Assembly: GCF_014873495.1 (NCBI RefSeq)
Contig: NZ_JADBGF010000001.1
Span: 6,634,001 to 6,698,000 of the forward strand
Direction of reading: 5' to 3'
Source: Streptomyces stelliscabiei
GTDB lineage: Bacteria; Actinomycetota; Actinomycetes; Streptomycetales; Streptomycetaceae
DNA length: 64,000 nt
Positions 45,601 to 53,291 of the stretch are shown one piece after another (within the stretch, counting starts at the first letter, position 1; each line of letters starts with the position of its first letter). The translations under genes and the position numbers were made by a program. The notes under the pieces are model-generated. The model saw only the letters and a list, made by a program, of their open reading frames with translations, searched no databases and had not been told where the DNA came from.

Positions 45601-47141
45601 CAGACTGCGAGATCGCTCGTAAGCGCGGGGACAGTGAGAAGCGAACTGTCCGATACGAAGTGCAGGGTCAACCGGCTGCCCTCGGCTTCCGGCTTGAGGT
45701 TGACGCCTTCCGCGTCAGGCTCATGCCGCTGGATCTCACCGAGCCCGCCGTACGGGACTATCTGGATTCTCCACAATGGCGCTCTCTCGCGTTCTCCCAC
45801 GCCGTCGCCGAGGATCCGACGCTTGCCGAGATCACCAACAAGTTCCAGCGCGAGTGGCTGACTCAGGTGTATCTGACTGCATTCGCCCTGGCCGGCCTGG
45901 ACGGCACGCGCACCGGTGAGCAGGTGAGGGCCTCACTCGCCGACGGATCGTGGAGCCAAAACCTCGCTGAAATCTTCAAGGTTCTCTACCGGGACAACAG
46001 TGAGTCCGAGCAGCCTGTAGACGGGGACCGCCTGGTGGCCGCACTCCTGGAGTTGTCCCACGACAGCCGCGTTATCTCAGCACTCGACGGAGCAGCGGAA
46101 CTCCTGGTCGCGCCCGACGTCGCCGCGCACACCGAAGAGCTGGCGCAACGCGCATATCGCGACACCCTGGCCGCTGCGATATCCACGGCGGCTCAGCGGG
46201 CCTGTCGCGATGCGCAGGACGGCGACCTAATCGTCGACGTGCTGCCCGGAGACGGCCTGGGCGACCCGGCCACCGTGTGGTTGAGCGAGACGTCCATCGG
46301 AGGATTGGGGGTCATCGAGCGTCTTGTGCAGTACTACAGCGAAGACCCGCGCCGGTTCTGGGGACTCGTAGCCAGTGCACTTGCCCCCAGCGACTACGAG
46401 TATGTCGATGCGACGCTGACCCGTCTCCTTCGACACCTCATTCAGGAGCCCGGCGGTGAGGCCGCGCAGATGATGAATGCTCTGCGCAGCGCAGAGGACT
46501 CCACGGCGGCGGGCACCGCCCTCCGAGGGCTTCGGGCGGCCTGGGAGCGTCTGGATGGCCCTCCTCGGCGTACTGCAGTGTCTGCCATGTCGACTCGACT
46601 CCTCCGCCCCGGTTCCAGCCCCGACACAGACGCGGTAGCGCTGGGACTTGTCGATGCATGGAGCGAGTTGGAACAGCGCCTCGGCATCGAAATGGACGCA
46701 CGCGTCCTGGCTTACGCCGCCGGCGCCGGACGCCTCACGGTGAGCAGCTCGCGGGAAGTGACCGCGGACCAGGCGTTCAGTCTGCTCTGGCCGCGCGGGC
46801 GACAGGCCAGAACCCAAGATCTCCAGCACTACCAGCCCTATGTCGGGCCCCCTGTGCTGGACCGGCTCCTCGTACAGGCTGCACACGACGACAACATCGC
46901 GCAGATCGACGTCACAGGCACCGACTGGACGCTGGCCTACCAGACGGCAATGTCGGAAGGTGCTGCTGTACAGCTTGTATGTCCAGCCAGGGAAAGCACG
47001 GCAATGGCGCAGGCCCTCGTACGCGTGCCGGCGCTGCCCATCGACCGGGACTTCCTGAAGGTGTTCGGCGAAGTTCGCGGGTTCGGGCGCCACAGAGATC
47101 AACTGCAAGTGCGAGTGGAACTACGGGAGGCAGCACAGTGA
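42639..47141 (+). CDS. dpdJ: DpdJ, giant DEAD/DEVH-type helicase (1500 aa)
   Basis: Superfamily 2 helicase: Walker A GAGTGSGKT (199-207), DEVH box (398-401), FVGLSATL, and in the second lobe GFNDPRVGLVLQHKAPRD and QRRGRAGRQRG. Between the two N-lobe motifs there is an inserted Cys cluster (C305, C310, C315, C336, C339) resembling a zinc ribbon, as in DrmA/DUF1998-associated helicases. The 900-residue C-terminal part is unassigned. GTG 42639 overlaps the dpdI stop. The similarity to DISARM DrmA suggests a related role in recognising or translocating on unmodified DNA. Confidence 0.88.
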   Translation: MTQLINQGFANALLNRLEDRELPLLSWGVTESALSEAEVLETIDELLVTRQDAPAGASTDEVLEECLDRALLFEVPVPVVSPPRYRTRLAETLRLTTGLRQLFARGGWASQPDRGWWRQQKRLVADYRLHVAPRRYPRRDIPAEDALAELARLDQWRDLQQHVAAAHVRDYKLARFQLDATRTVFKALGGPRSTGIIVGAGTGSGKTLAFYLPAFAAMAEHARPGTTSRVHTLALYPRLELLRDQLREAIRGADGIEGALRAQGRRALRIGALYGNTPWNARDLKLEPGGRVAGAWARTSEGAICPYLPCPNPECGTGDLVWSDSDRLQGREQLTCVKCGHTIKDGRLALTRESLKANEPDLLFTTTETLNRASADSYLERLLGWRGGNPGPALVLLDEVHTYTGVHGAQVALLLRRWREAVGRPVTFVGLSATLRDARHFFAQLIGLHPGDVEPIEPAEDAMETEGREYALALRGDPVAGASLLSTSIQTAMLFGRTLDQESDRFLYGSTGFLFTDDLDVTNRFYDDLRDAEGGQYRSGGRSGWKPVLAGLRSPDRDEHDARYRDGQSWDMVEKIGHDLDPGLRLHHLRIGRTSSQDVGVDHNADLTVATASLEVGFNDPRVGLVLQHKAPRDAAAFIQRRGRAGRQRGTRPITVVTLSDYGRDRLAYQAYETLFAPEVPARTLPIGNRFVLKIQGTQALLDWTGRKLRSRRQWADPRKLLKAPRGGVVRQEDQAASEMLAELLQALLDNSGLQDELANHLVRALRISADEAQALLWEQPRSLLLAVVPTALRRLRSQWRPLRDDSGARDGAMLPEFVTQSLFAPLNLPEVDLLLPFSEGDSIEQLPIARALREAVPGRVSRRYGHRRDEHRTWLPMPPDDTDVLPLTDIVRSGDPEGMWFPHGHGPSGFQVFRPQQLILDQPPQEIDTRSQGIPRWGTQIVVPEDASLSSADVPEPSLWSRRIASVNFATHAAGNPIEVRRMTMGADCEIARKRGDSEKRTVRYEVQGQPAALGFRLEVDAFRVRLMPLDLTEPAVRDYLDSPQWRSLAFSHAVAEDPTLAEITNKFQREWLTQVYLTAFALAGLDGTRTGEQVRASLADGSWSQNLAEIFKVLYRDNSESEQPVDGDRLVAALLELSHDSRVISALDGAAELLVAPDVAAHTEELAQRAYRDTLAAAISTAAQRACRDAQDGDLIVDVLPGDGLGDPATVWLSETSIGGLGVIERLVQYYSEDPRRFWGLVASALAPSDYEYVDATLTRLLRHLIQEPGGEAAQMMNALRSAEDSTAAGTALRGLRAAWERLDGPPRRTAVSAMSTRLLRPGSSPDTDAVALGLVDAWSELEQRLGIEMDARVLAYAAGAGRLTVSSSREVTADQAFSLLWPRGRQARTQDLQHYQPYVGPPVLDRLLVQAAHDDNIAQIDVTGTDWTLAYQTAMSEGAAVQLVCPARESTAMAQALVRVPALPIDRDFLKVFGEVRGFGRHRDQLQVRVELREAAQ

Positions 47142-47659
47142 GCGTCCTGGAACGCACCGTCCGCATCGGAGCGCGCACTGGTCTTCGTGTCGATTCGATG
47201 CTGTCGGCTGCCTTGATCGCTGAGGCGGTGAACCCGAGCAGTGAACTCTGGTTGGTCTCACCGTGGATTACCGACGTCCAAGTACTGGACAACAGCCACG
47301 GCGCCTACGACTCGTTCTTCGGAGATGTTCCGCCACTGGGCTGGCGGCTTTCGGAGGCCCTGACCCGTATCGCGAGCCCTGAGGCACGTGTACACGTGGT
47401 CACGCGCCCTGCCCCGCATAATGCGGCCTTTCTGCAGCATCTGGAATCGGCCCCGGAACGGGACTACATCCGCATCGTGCAGAGTCCAGATGTCCATGAG
47501 AAGACGCTCTGCGGGGAGGACTGGATTCTGACCGGGTCGATGAATTACACGATCCGGGGCATGGCGGTGAACGACGAATCAGTCACGTACAAGGTCGGCG
47601 GCCCGGACGCGGGCCAGGCGCGGCTGGACCTCAGGCAGCGGTGGGGGGTTGGCGCGTGA
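47138..47659 (+). CDS. dpdK: DpdK, phospholipase D-like protein (173 aa)
   Basis: GTG 47138 overlaps the dpdJ stop. The single HKD-type motif is HEK (120-122) followed by GSMNYT (133-138), with the LWLVSPWITD strand near the start, as in PLD nucleases that act as dimers. It is the only gene of the restriction operon with a nuclease-type motif, so it is the best candidate for DNA cleavage. DISARM has an equivalent (DrmC). Confidence 0.88.
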   Translation: MSVLERTVRIGARTGLRVDSMLSAALIAEAVNPSSELWLVSPWITDVQVLDNSHGAYDSFFGDVPPLGWRLSEALTRIASPEARVHVVTRPAPHNAAFLQHLESAPERDYIRIVQSPDVHEKTLCGEDWILTGSMNYTIRGMAVNDESVTYKVGGPDAGQARLDLRQRWGVGA

Positions 47660-49704
47660 ATCAGAGCCAACAGCGCACGCGGGAGCAGACCGAGGAGTTC
47701 TTGCAACGATTCTTCGGAACAGGAAACCGTGTCTGGCCGAACCTCGATCCTGCCTACCAGCACGCTGGCCGCACCCTTCCGTTCGTGGAAGCCTTCCGCC
47801 GTGGGGACGACGCTCCTATCGTGCTGCCTCGTACCTACCCCGACCGGGACTGGTTCGTGATGTACGTCATCGCGAGAGATACTGCGGACACAGCGAAGAC
47901 GGCCGACTTGATCCGTTCCTTCGCGGGCCCGACGTATATCGCGTTCGACCCGCTACGGGGACTCCGCCCGGCTCCACTCGCCCCTGATGATCCGGTCGAG
48001 AAGGCGATCCTGGACTTCTTCGGTCCTCGCGTCACGTTTCGACTCGACACCGGCAAGACACGCCAGCACCGCACGAACCTCGCTGAGGCGCTGCAACTCA
48101 TGCAGCGGACCGTCGCAAGCCGGCCCCCCAGATTGTGGCGACTCGCCAAGCCAATGGGACGGCTCCTGGCCGAGTTCGATGCCTCCCTGTCGGCCGGCGG
48201 AGACTCCGCTTCGCTCGATGCGCTTGAGCAGTTGGCCGCAGGTGGCGGCATCACGGCAACCAACCTGGCTAACCTGCATATCAAGAGGCTGGACCGGTTG
48301 GGGCGGAGCGCGGATGTCCTGGCCTTCCCCGGACTGCTGGACATCGTTCGCCAGAACCCTCCGGCGCCAGTACGGGAAGCGATCCTCAATGCCGTCTATT
48401 CAGTGGCGCTGGAGCGGCCGCTCACGGAAAACGACCTCACCGCTGCAAAGAGCAAGCTGGTCGAATCAGGGAGGGTTGTCCCTGATCTGATCCCCAGCGA
48501 CGCCAGTGCGTACGGGCCGCAGGCAATGACCGTACTGCTGCTGGCGGTTGGAATCCGTCAGGACTTCACTACCCTGCAACGCCTCGCGACATCAGTCGAG
48601 GCAAGCGGTCGGGTGGATGAGATCCCGTCTCTCGTATGGGACCACGTCACGGAGTTGCTGCCGACGGTCCAGCCGACAGAAGTCACAACCGCTCCGGTTC
48701 CCGAGCCACAAGAAATCCTGGCTGAACGTACAGCAGAGGCATCGGCGGGGCGCCATGAGCCAGTTACGTCCTGGAGCAGTCTGCTGAGTTCGATTGCCGC
48801 AGGCCACGCTGACGGCAAGGCGGCGTTGGAGGACCGTACATGGATGGTCTGGCAGAGCCCGGCCACCGACGATGCGGCGCTTGCCGAGTTCCTGGATGGC
48901 TTGCAGGATCACGAGGCGGACAGGGTATGGAGCGCAGTCGGAGCCTTCATCGATGCCGTGGGATACGACGCGCCAGCGGGTCAGACGGCTCACGCGTTCA
49001 TCCGGAACGCGCTGACCTTCGACCGATTCGGTCCAGGCGATCTTGCTGTCCTGCAGGCGCTGACGGAGATTGCCCTCCGGGCAGCCCCGGCGGAGACGGA
49101 GTACAGGGAACTCCTTGAGGAGATCGGATCGGAGCGGAGCCGGTGGGTCGCTGCTGAACGGGCTGCGGTCGCGCTCGACTTCGTCGATCGCCTGTTCCTT
49201 GCCGGGTGCCCCAGTAGCGAGGCTCGCAGTAACCTGGCGTACGCACTCCTGGAACCGCTCTGGCTGCATCAACAGCGCCTCAACGAGGCGGACTTGTCTT
49301 TTGCCCAGCGCCTTTCGCAAGAACTCGGCATCGACTTCGAGTGGGAGCCTCCCTCCGGGGAAGGCAGTGAGGGCGATTCGTCGTCTGAAATCCCGCCCCT
49401 GACACTGCTGCTGTACTCCCTGGATGAAGCAGTACTCGCCCGCTGTCGGGAAGAGGTTGAGCGACTCGCGCCGGCCGTGAAGGTAACGACGGCCTCCGAC
49501 CGTGTCGGCACGCCGCAACTGCGCCAGAAGGCCCGCACGGCTGACGCGATTGTTCTGGCCACGCGCTGCGCGAAGCATGCGGCGACTGGCTTCATCGATC
49601 AGCACGCGGTAACCCAGCACATTGGGTACGCGAACGGCAGCGGCTCGGCCTCTCTTCTGCGTGCGGCGGTCGACGAGCTTCGCGCAGCAGCAGCGGAGTC
49701 CTGA
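47656..49704 (+). CDS. dpdD: DpdD (682 aa)
   Basis: GTG 47656 overlaps the dpdK stop and gives 682 residues; an in-frame GTG at 47641 is less likely. The N-terminal part (FLQRFFGTGNRVWPNLDPAY) and size fit DpdD, the restriction component of unknown activity. The last 95 residues (TLLLYSLDEAVLARCREEVE, then ADAIVLATRCAKHAA and GSGSASLL) have a Rossmann-like look recalling DUF2325; this is a weak resemblance. It is the last gene of the operon. In Salmonella, dpdD sits elsewhere in the cluster. Confidence 0.8.
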   Translation: MNQSQQRTREQTEEFLQRFFGTGNRVWPNLDPAYQHAGRTLPFVEAFRRGDDAPIVLPRTYPDRDWFVMYVIARDTADTAKTADLIRSFAGPTYIAFDPLRGLRPAPLAPDDPVEKAILDFFGPRVTFRLDTGKTRQHRTNLAEALQLMQRTVASRPPRLWRLAKPMGRLLAEFDASLSAGGDSASLDALEQLAAGGGITATNLANLHIKRLDRLGRSADVLAFPGLLDIVRQNPPAPVREAILNAVYSVALERPLTENDLTAAKSKLVESGRVVPDLIPSDASAYGPQAMTVLLLAVGIRQDFTTLQRLATSVEASGRVDEIPSLVWDHVTELLPTVQPTEVTTAPVPEPQEILAERTAEASAGRHEPVTSWSSLLSSIAAGHADGKAALEDRTWMVWQSPATDDAALAEFLDGLQDHEADRVWSAVGAFIDAVGYDAPAGQTAHAFIRNALTFDRFGPGDLAVLQALTEIALRAAPAETEYRELLEEIGSERSRWVAAERAAVALDFVDRLFLAGCPSSEARSNLAYALLEPLWLHQQRLNEADLSFAQRLSQELGIDFEWEPPSGEGSEGDSSSEIPPLTLLLYSLDEAVLARCREEVERLAPAVKVTTASDRVGTPQLRQKARTADAIVLATRCAKHAATGFIDQHAVTQHIGYANGSGSASLLRAAVDELRAAAAES

Positions 49705-49705
49705 C

Positions 49706-49746
49706 AGCAAGGTGGCCGCCCCAGGGATCTGGGCGGCCACCTTGCT
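49706..49746. terminator. Bidirectional terminator between the restriction and modification operons
   Basis: A perfect 16-bp stem (49706-49721 with 49731-49746) with a 9-base loop overlaps the very end of dpdD's surroundings, 2 bases past the dpdD stop. It lies 18 bases from the end of the convergent dpdB2 gene, so it closes both operons. Confidence 0.85.
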
Positions 49747-49764
49747 AGGGCGCACTGTCAGGTA

Positions 49765-50862
49765 CTACCCGCGGACTCGGGCCTGCAGGTAAGTGCTGAG
49801 CAGTCGTACGTCGCTGGACGTGTTCTGCAGACTGTTCCAGCGGCGCTCCTGGCCGTCCGGGAACGTCCATGTGCCAGCCGTCCACGCCACATGCTCTTCG
49901 AGGCCTCGCAGAATGGAGCGGACCTCGTCCCAGTTGACCTTGTCGACCGGGATATCAGTGGTGAGCCGGTCCATGACGAAGCCCATGGCCTGGATACCCA
50001 CACCGTGCGTCAGCCTCGACTCCTTCGGGGGCTTGCTCCACGCGTCCTCGAAGATTTTCGAGACTGGCTTCCAGAAGGCCTGGAGGTGCGCGACCATCCG
50101 CTCCTCGTCGCCGGTGCCGTCGGTGGCGTTGCGGTACTGGAACAGCGCGCCCTCGTAGATGCTGTGTTCCAGCATCTTCAGCACGCTGTTGTCCTTGATG
50201 TTGCCCTTGGGAGACGTAGGGCTGCTGATCCTCCCGCAGAAGGGGCCCTCTTGGGTATTCAGGAGAGACATGATTTGCGCAGCGAGCCGGCGACGCTCAT
50301 GCGAACGCGGCAACTGCCCGGTCGTCGCGGGCAACAACTCATACACGAGCCCCTTGGGGAGCGGCTTGGTCGAGTTGACCAAGATGAACTGCGACCGCTG
50401 CTCCGCCTGTCCGGAAGCAATGAAGCCCACGGCAGCGACGGGGAACTCGGCAAGGTCAGCGTCCCTGATGGCGGCGCTGCGCTGCTGTCCGTCAACCAGC
50501 CATGCTGGCTTGTCTTCGTCAGCCAGTGACTCGTCGACGGGGATGACCAGTTCACCAGGAACGGAGTAGTCGACGGATCCGCCGCGGGCTGCGGGAACAA
50601 ATTTCACTCGCTCGTCGAAGGCGAGGACCAGTGCGTTGGGAAGCATCGCGCCGTCTGACTCAAGGTAACGGCGGATCGACCGGATGTGGCTGAGGACCTC
50701 GGGCCGCTGGTACCCCTGCAGCTGCTTCTCGTCGTCTCGGCGGATGCGCGAGACGGCGGCGAAGTCGTGCAGTTTCTTGCCGTCGACTGCGAAGCAGTAG
50801 ATCTCCTTGCTGCCTTGGCTCACCTTGAGGGCAGGCAGCTTGAGCTCGTAGCGGTCGGCCAC
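49765..50862 (-). CDS. dpdB: DpdB2, second DGQHR/DndB-type protein (365 aa)
   Basis: DndB/DpdB family with the DGQHR-type motif as DGQQR (residues 124-128), preceded by LQGYQRPE (48-55), and the C-terminal GVGIQAMGFVMDRL signature. In Salmonella one DpdB, an ATPase, helps DpdA exchange guanine for preQ0 in DNA. Here a clear paralogue lies on each side of dpdA. It is the last gene of the minus-strand operon, 48 bases after dpdA. The two copies share the motifs at identical residue numbers. They might form a heteromer or have different DNA preferences. Confidence 0.82.
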   Translation of the reverse strand: MADRYELKLPALKVSQGSKEIYCFAVDGKKLHDFAAVSRIRRDDEKQLQGYQRPEVLSHIRSIRRYLESDGAMLPNALVLAFDERVKFVPAARGGSVDYSVPGELVIPVDESLADEDKPAWLVDGQQRSAAIRDADLAEFPVAAVGFIASGQAEQRSQFILVNSTKPLPKGLVYELLPATTGQLPRSHERRRLAAQIMSLLNTQEGPFCGRISSPTSPKGNIKDNSVLKMLEHSIYEGALFQYRNATDGTGDEERMVAHLQAFWKPVSKIFEDAWSKPPKESRLTHGVGIQAMGFVMDRLTTDIPVDKVNWDEVRSILRGLEEHVAWTAGTWTFPDGQERRWNSLQNTSSDVRLLSTYLQARVRG

Positions 50863-50910
50863 ATTATCTCCTGTTTAGGGTACTTAGAGTCTTATGCGCG
50901 GTCTGGGTGA

Positions 50911-52152
50911 TTATGTGAACGACAGCTTGCGCATCTTGGCTTCCAGGACAGTCATGTTATGGAATCCGCGGCGCTTGTTTCGCTCTGTTCCGCGGAAGAT
51001 GACCATTTCGATCTTGTGTTCCTTGCAGAGATCGCATGGGCAGTCGTCCCAGGGGCGATCAGCAAGGGTGGCCTTGTACCGCTCGACGTGCTTCAGCTTC
51101 TTTTCATCGCCGAGGAGCGCCTGATAGCCGCGCAGTGCCTCCATGACCTCTTCGGCTTCCGCATTGCGTTCGTCGTACCTGCGCAGCAGTTGGAGGCATT
51201 CCCGCTCTGCTTTGATGGCCACCGATTGAGAGACGACGCCGGCGAGGATCAGTCGCTTGAGGGTCAGGTTTCCATCGACCTGCGGAACTCTGATCGCTGT
51301 GTAGGAACCGTTAGCAGTGTGGTAATTGTTGCGCTCGTCCATGAAGGCCTGGCGGAACGCTGAGGTGCTGTCGAAACTTGCGACGTAGTACTTGGAAAAC
51401 TCTTCCATGCTGTCAACGCGGGTGATCCCGAGCAAATGGAAGTACACCTCATCCGCACGGACTTTAGCGATCTTCTCAAGGCAGGACACGATTTCGGGCG
51501 TCTTCAACGGGACCATGCCGCCCAGGGCAATCCGCTTGTAGCCCATTTTTTGGAGCCGAGCGACGCTGTCCGCGTAGCTATCTGGGCTCCATCCCTGAGC
51601 AGCGCCAACAGGCTCGAGTTTGTCATCCTCGTTCAGGGTCTTCGCGTTGCGAGCCCTGACGCCGGCGATGAACTCCTCCGCCAATTCTAGCGAAATCTCG
51701 CGGCGCTGTGCCCACGCAGGATTGACATCCGCGTCGGAGACTTTCGGATCGTAGCCGAAGATCACATGGTCAATGCTGATCCCTGAATTGAATTGGCAGC
51801 CGAGGTAGAAATCGAGGACCTGTTCGACAGAATAGGGAGGACGTTCTTCGTCGATATAGTTGAACGCCCCGCAGTCTCCGAGACTTCTCATCGCCTTGGG
51901 GAGTCTGAAGAATTCACGCACGCCAAGCCGGTATAGCCGCTCGCGCTGAGGTGCACTATATTTTCCTGCACCCTTTACCGAGCCGTCGACAATGGCCTTG
52001 CTGACTAGTATGCCGTCGTATGGGGCAGGCTTCACCGCTTGATGAGCGTAGAGATCGTCTCTCTGTCGAACCCGGTACGGAGAATATTCGTCATTGAGGA
52101 AGTCGTACGTCGGACTGACCTGGTCCTGGCTGTCTGGAAAGTAGAATTTCAC
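50911..52152 (-). CDS. dpdA: DpdA, DNA guanine transglycosylase (TGT-like, 413 aa)
   Basis: Relative of tRNA-guanine transglycosylase that swaps guanine for preQ0 in DNA. The C-terminal zinc site CPCDLC (Cys 371, 373, 376) with His 398 is the TGT pattern. IALGGMVPLKT (about 208-218) matches the TGT base-binding loop, and SFDSTSAFR (Asp 261) aligns with the nucleophile segment FDCVMPTR. DCGAFNYID (93-101) is usual in DpdA. GTG 52152 overlaps the dpdB1 stop. The gene is noticeably poorer in G+C than its surroundings. It has the central role in the modification module. Confidence 0.93.
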   Translation of the reverse strand: MKFYFPDSQDQVSPTYDFLNDEYSPYRVRQRDDLYAHQAVKPAPYDGILVSKAIVDGSVKGAGKYSAPQRERLYRLGVREFFRLPKAMRSLGDCGAFNYIDEERPPYSVEQVLDFYLGCQFNSGISIDHVIFGYDPKVSDADVNPAWAQRREISLELAEEFIAGVRARNAKTLNEDDKLEPVGAAQGWSPDSYADSVARLQKMGYKRIALGGMVPLKTPEIVSCLEKIAKVRADEVYFHLLGITRVDSMEEFSKYYVASFDSTSAFRQAFMDERNNYHTANGSYTAIRVPQVDGNLTLKRLILAGVVSQSVAIKAERECLQLLRRYDERNAEAEEVMEALRGYQALLGDEKKLKHVERYKATLADRPWDDCPCDLCKEHKIEMVIFRGTERNKRRGFHNMTVLEAKMRKLSFT

Positions 52153-53291
52153 GATGCGCTCATCCTTGACTCACGGTAAACACGGATCAGATAGTTTGAC
52201 AGGATGTTGATGTGCTTCGTGACGTTCTCCAGCTCATTCCAGGAGAAGTTGATCTCAGACCAGCGTCCCTTGGTCCAGTGGCAGTGGGGTCCAATAAGCG
52301 CGAGTTCCGCCATGACCTTGTCGTAGACGTCGTTCGAGTTGACGTCTACTTCAAACAACACTCGCTCCATGACGCGATCCATGAGTCGCCCCATGGAGCG
52401 AATGCCGACGCCATGCATCAGCCGGCTCTTGGTCGGTGAGATTCCCCATGCGTCAGGGAATGTGTCCCTCACTGCAGTCCAGTAAACAACGAGAATGTTG
52501 CGGATAGTTGCCGTGTCAGTTGTTCCGCTGGACAAGTTCTTGTAAGGGAAGAGGACTCCGGAAGCCGACAAGGATTCCGTGATTGCCTGAAGGAGGCTGT
52601 TGTCCTTAACGAAAGTTTCTGACTTCTTGCTGGCGGTGGTTGACGCCTGCTTGATCAGACCTTTAAAAGGTGAGTCGCTATCCTGGTTCAGCGCATTTAC
52701 CAGAGTTGCTGGGAGCTTACGGGCCGAGAGCCTCGTGGGCAGTTGGGTGTTCACCTCTGGCAGGAGTTCTGAGACCAAGTTCCCGGGAAGGGGCGACACT
52801 GTATTAACGCGCAGGAACTGGTCGCGTTGAATGTCCAGGTCTTCAGCTACAAATCCCGCGATGGTGATTGGCATCTTGGAGTTCCGCGTACGAGCAAGCG
52901 CCAGGCTCCGCTGCTGACCGTCGACAATGAGAGCTGGGCGTGGCGCTTCCCGTGATTCCGGGAGGGGAATCTCCAGGGTGCCAATGGTTGCGAGCCCGTC
53001 GCTAGGGTTGGGGCCTCGGCTCCCCTTGAAGCGTACCGCCGGGGGCAACGCGAGAATTAGGCCGTTCGGAAAGAGCACGTCGTCGCCGTCTAGGTATTCC
53101 AAGATCTGCTTGACGTGTTGCTTCTTCTCGGGGCGCTGATACCCAAAGAGCTTGCCGGCCTCATCACGCGAGATCCGCGCGACGTCGGCTACGAGGTCAA
53201 CTTCCCCTGCTTCCAGTGCGAACAGGTACAGGGGGATCTTGGGGTTCTGTTCGATGCGCAGGGCCCTGCGTCTGATCAGATTCTCTGTCAC
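52149..53291 (-). CDS. dpdB: DpdB1, DGQHR/DndB-type protein (380 aa)
   Basis: GTG 53291 follows a perfect AGGGGGG site and overlaps the preceding TAG stop by one base (TAGTG); an upstream start at 53342 is rejected. The product has LFGYQRPE (48-55), DGQQR (124-128), and GVGIRSMGRLMDR near the end: the DndB/DpdB family. It is immediately upstream of dpdA with a GTGA overlap, the arrangement expected of the main DpdB partner. It is A+T-richer than the restriction operon. Confidence 0.85.
   Translation of the reverse strand: MTENLIRRRALRIEQNPKIPLYLFALEAGEVDLVADVARISRDEAGKLFGYQRPEKKQHVKQILEYLDGDDVLFPNGLILALPPAVRFKGSRGPNPSDGLATIGTLEIPLPESREAPRPALIVDGQQRSLALARTRNSKMPITIAGFVAEDLDIQRDQFLRVNTVSPLPGNLVSELLPEVNTQLPTRLSARKLPATLVNALNQDSDSPFKGLIKQASTTASKKSETFVKDNSLLQAITESLSASGVLFPYKNLSSGTTDTATIRNILVVYWTAVRDTFPDAWGISPTKSRLMHGVGIRSMGRLMDRVMERVLFEVDVNSNDVYDKVMAELALIGPHCHWTKGRWSEINFSWNELENVTKHINILSNYLIRVYRESRMSAS

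Noticed and set aside
31981..49704. DISARM system
   Set aside because: Helicase and PLD genes resemble drmA/drmC, but the drmB and DISARM methyltransferase genes are absent, and TGT-like dpdA, dpdB and preQ0 genes identify Dpd.
49765..53291. Dnd phosphorothioation system
   Set aside because: Only the DndB-type proteins match; dndA, dndD and dndE are missing, and the PP-loop protein lies in a different operon.
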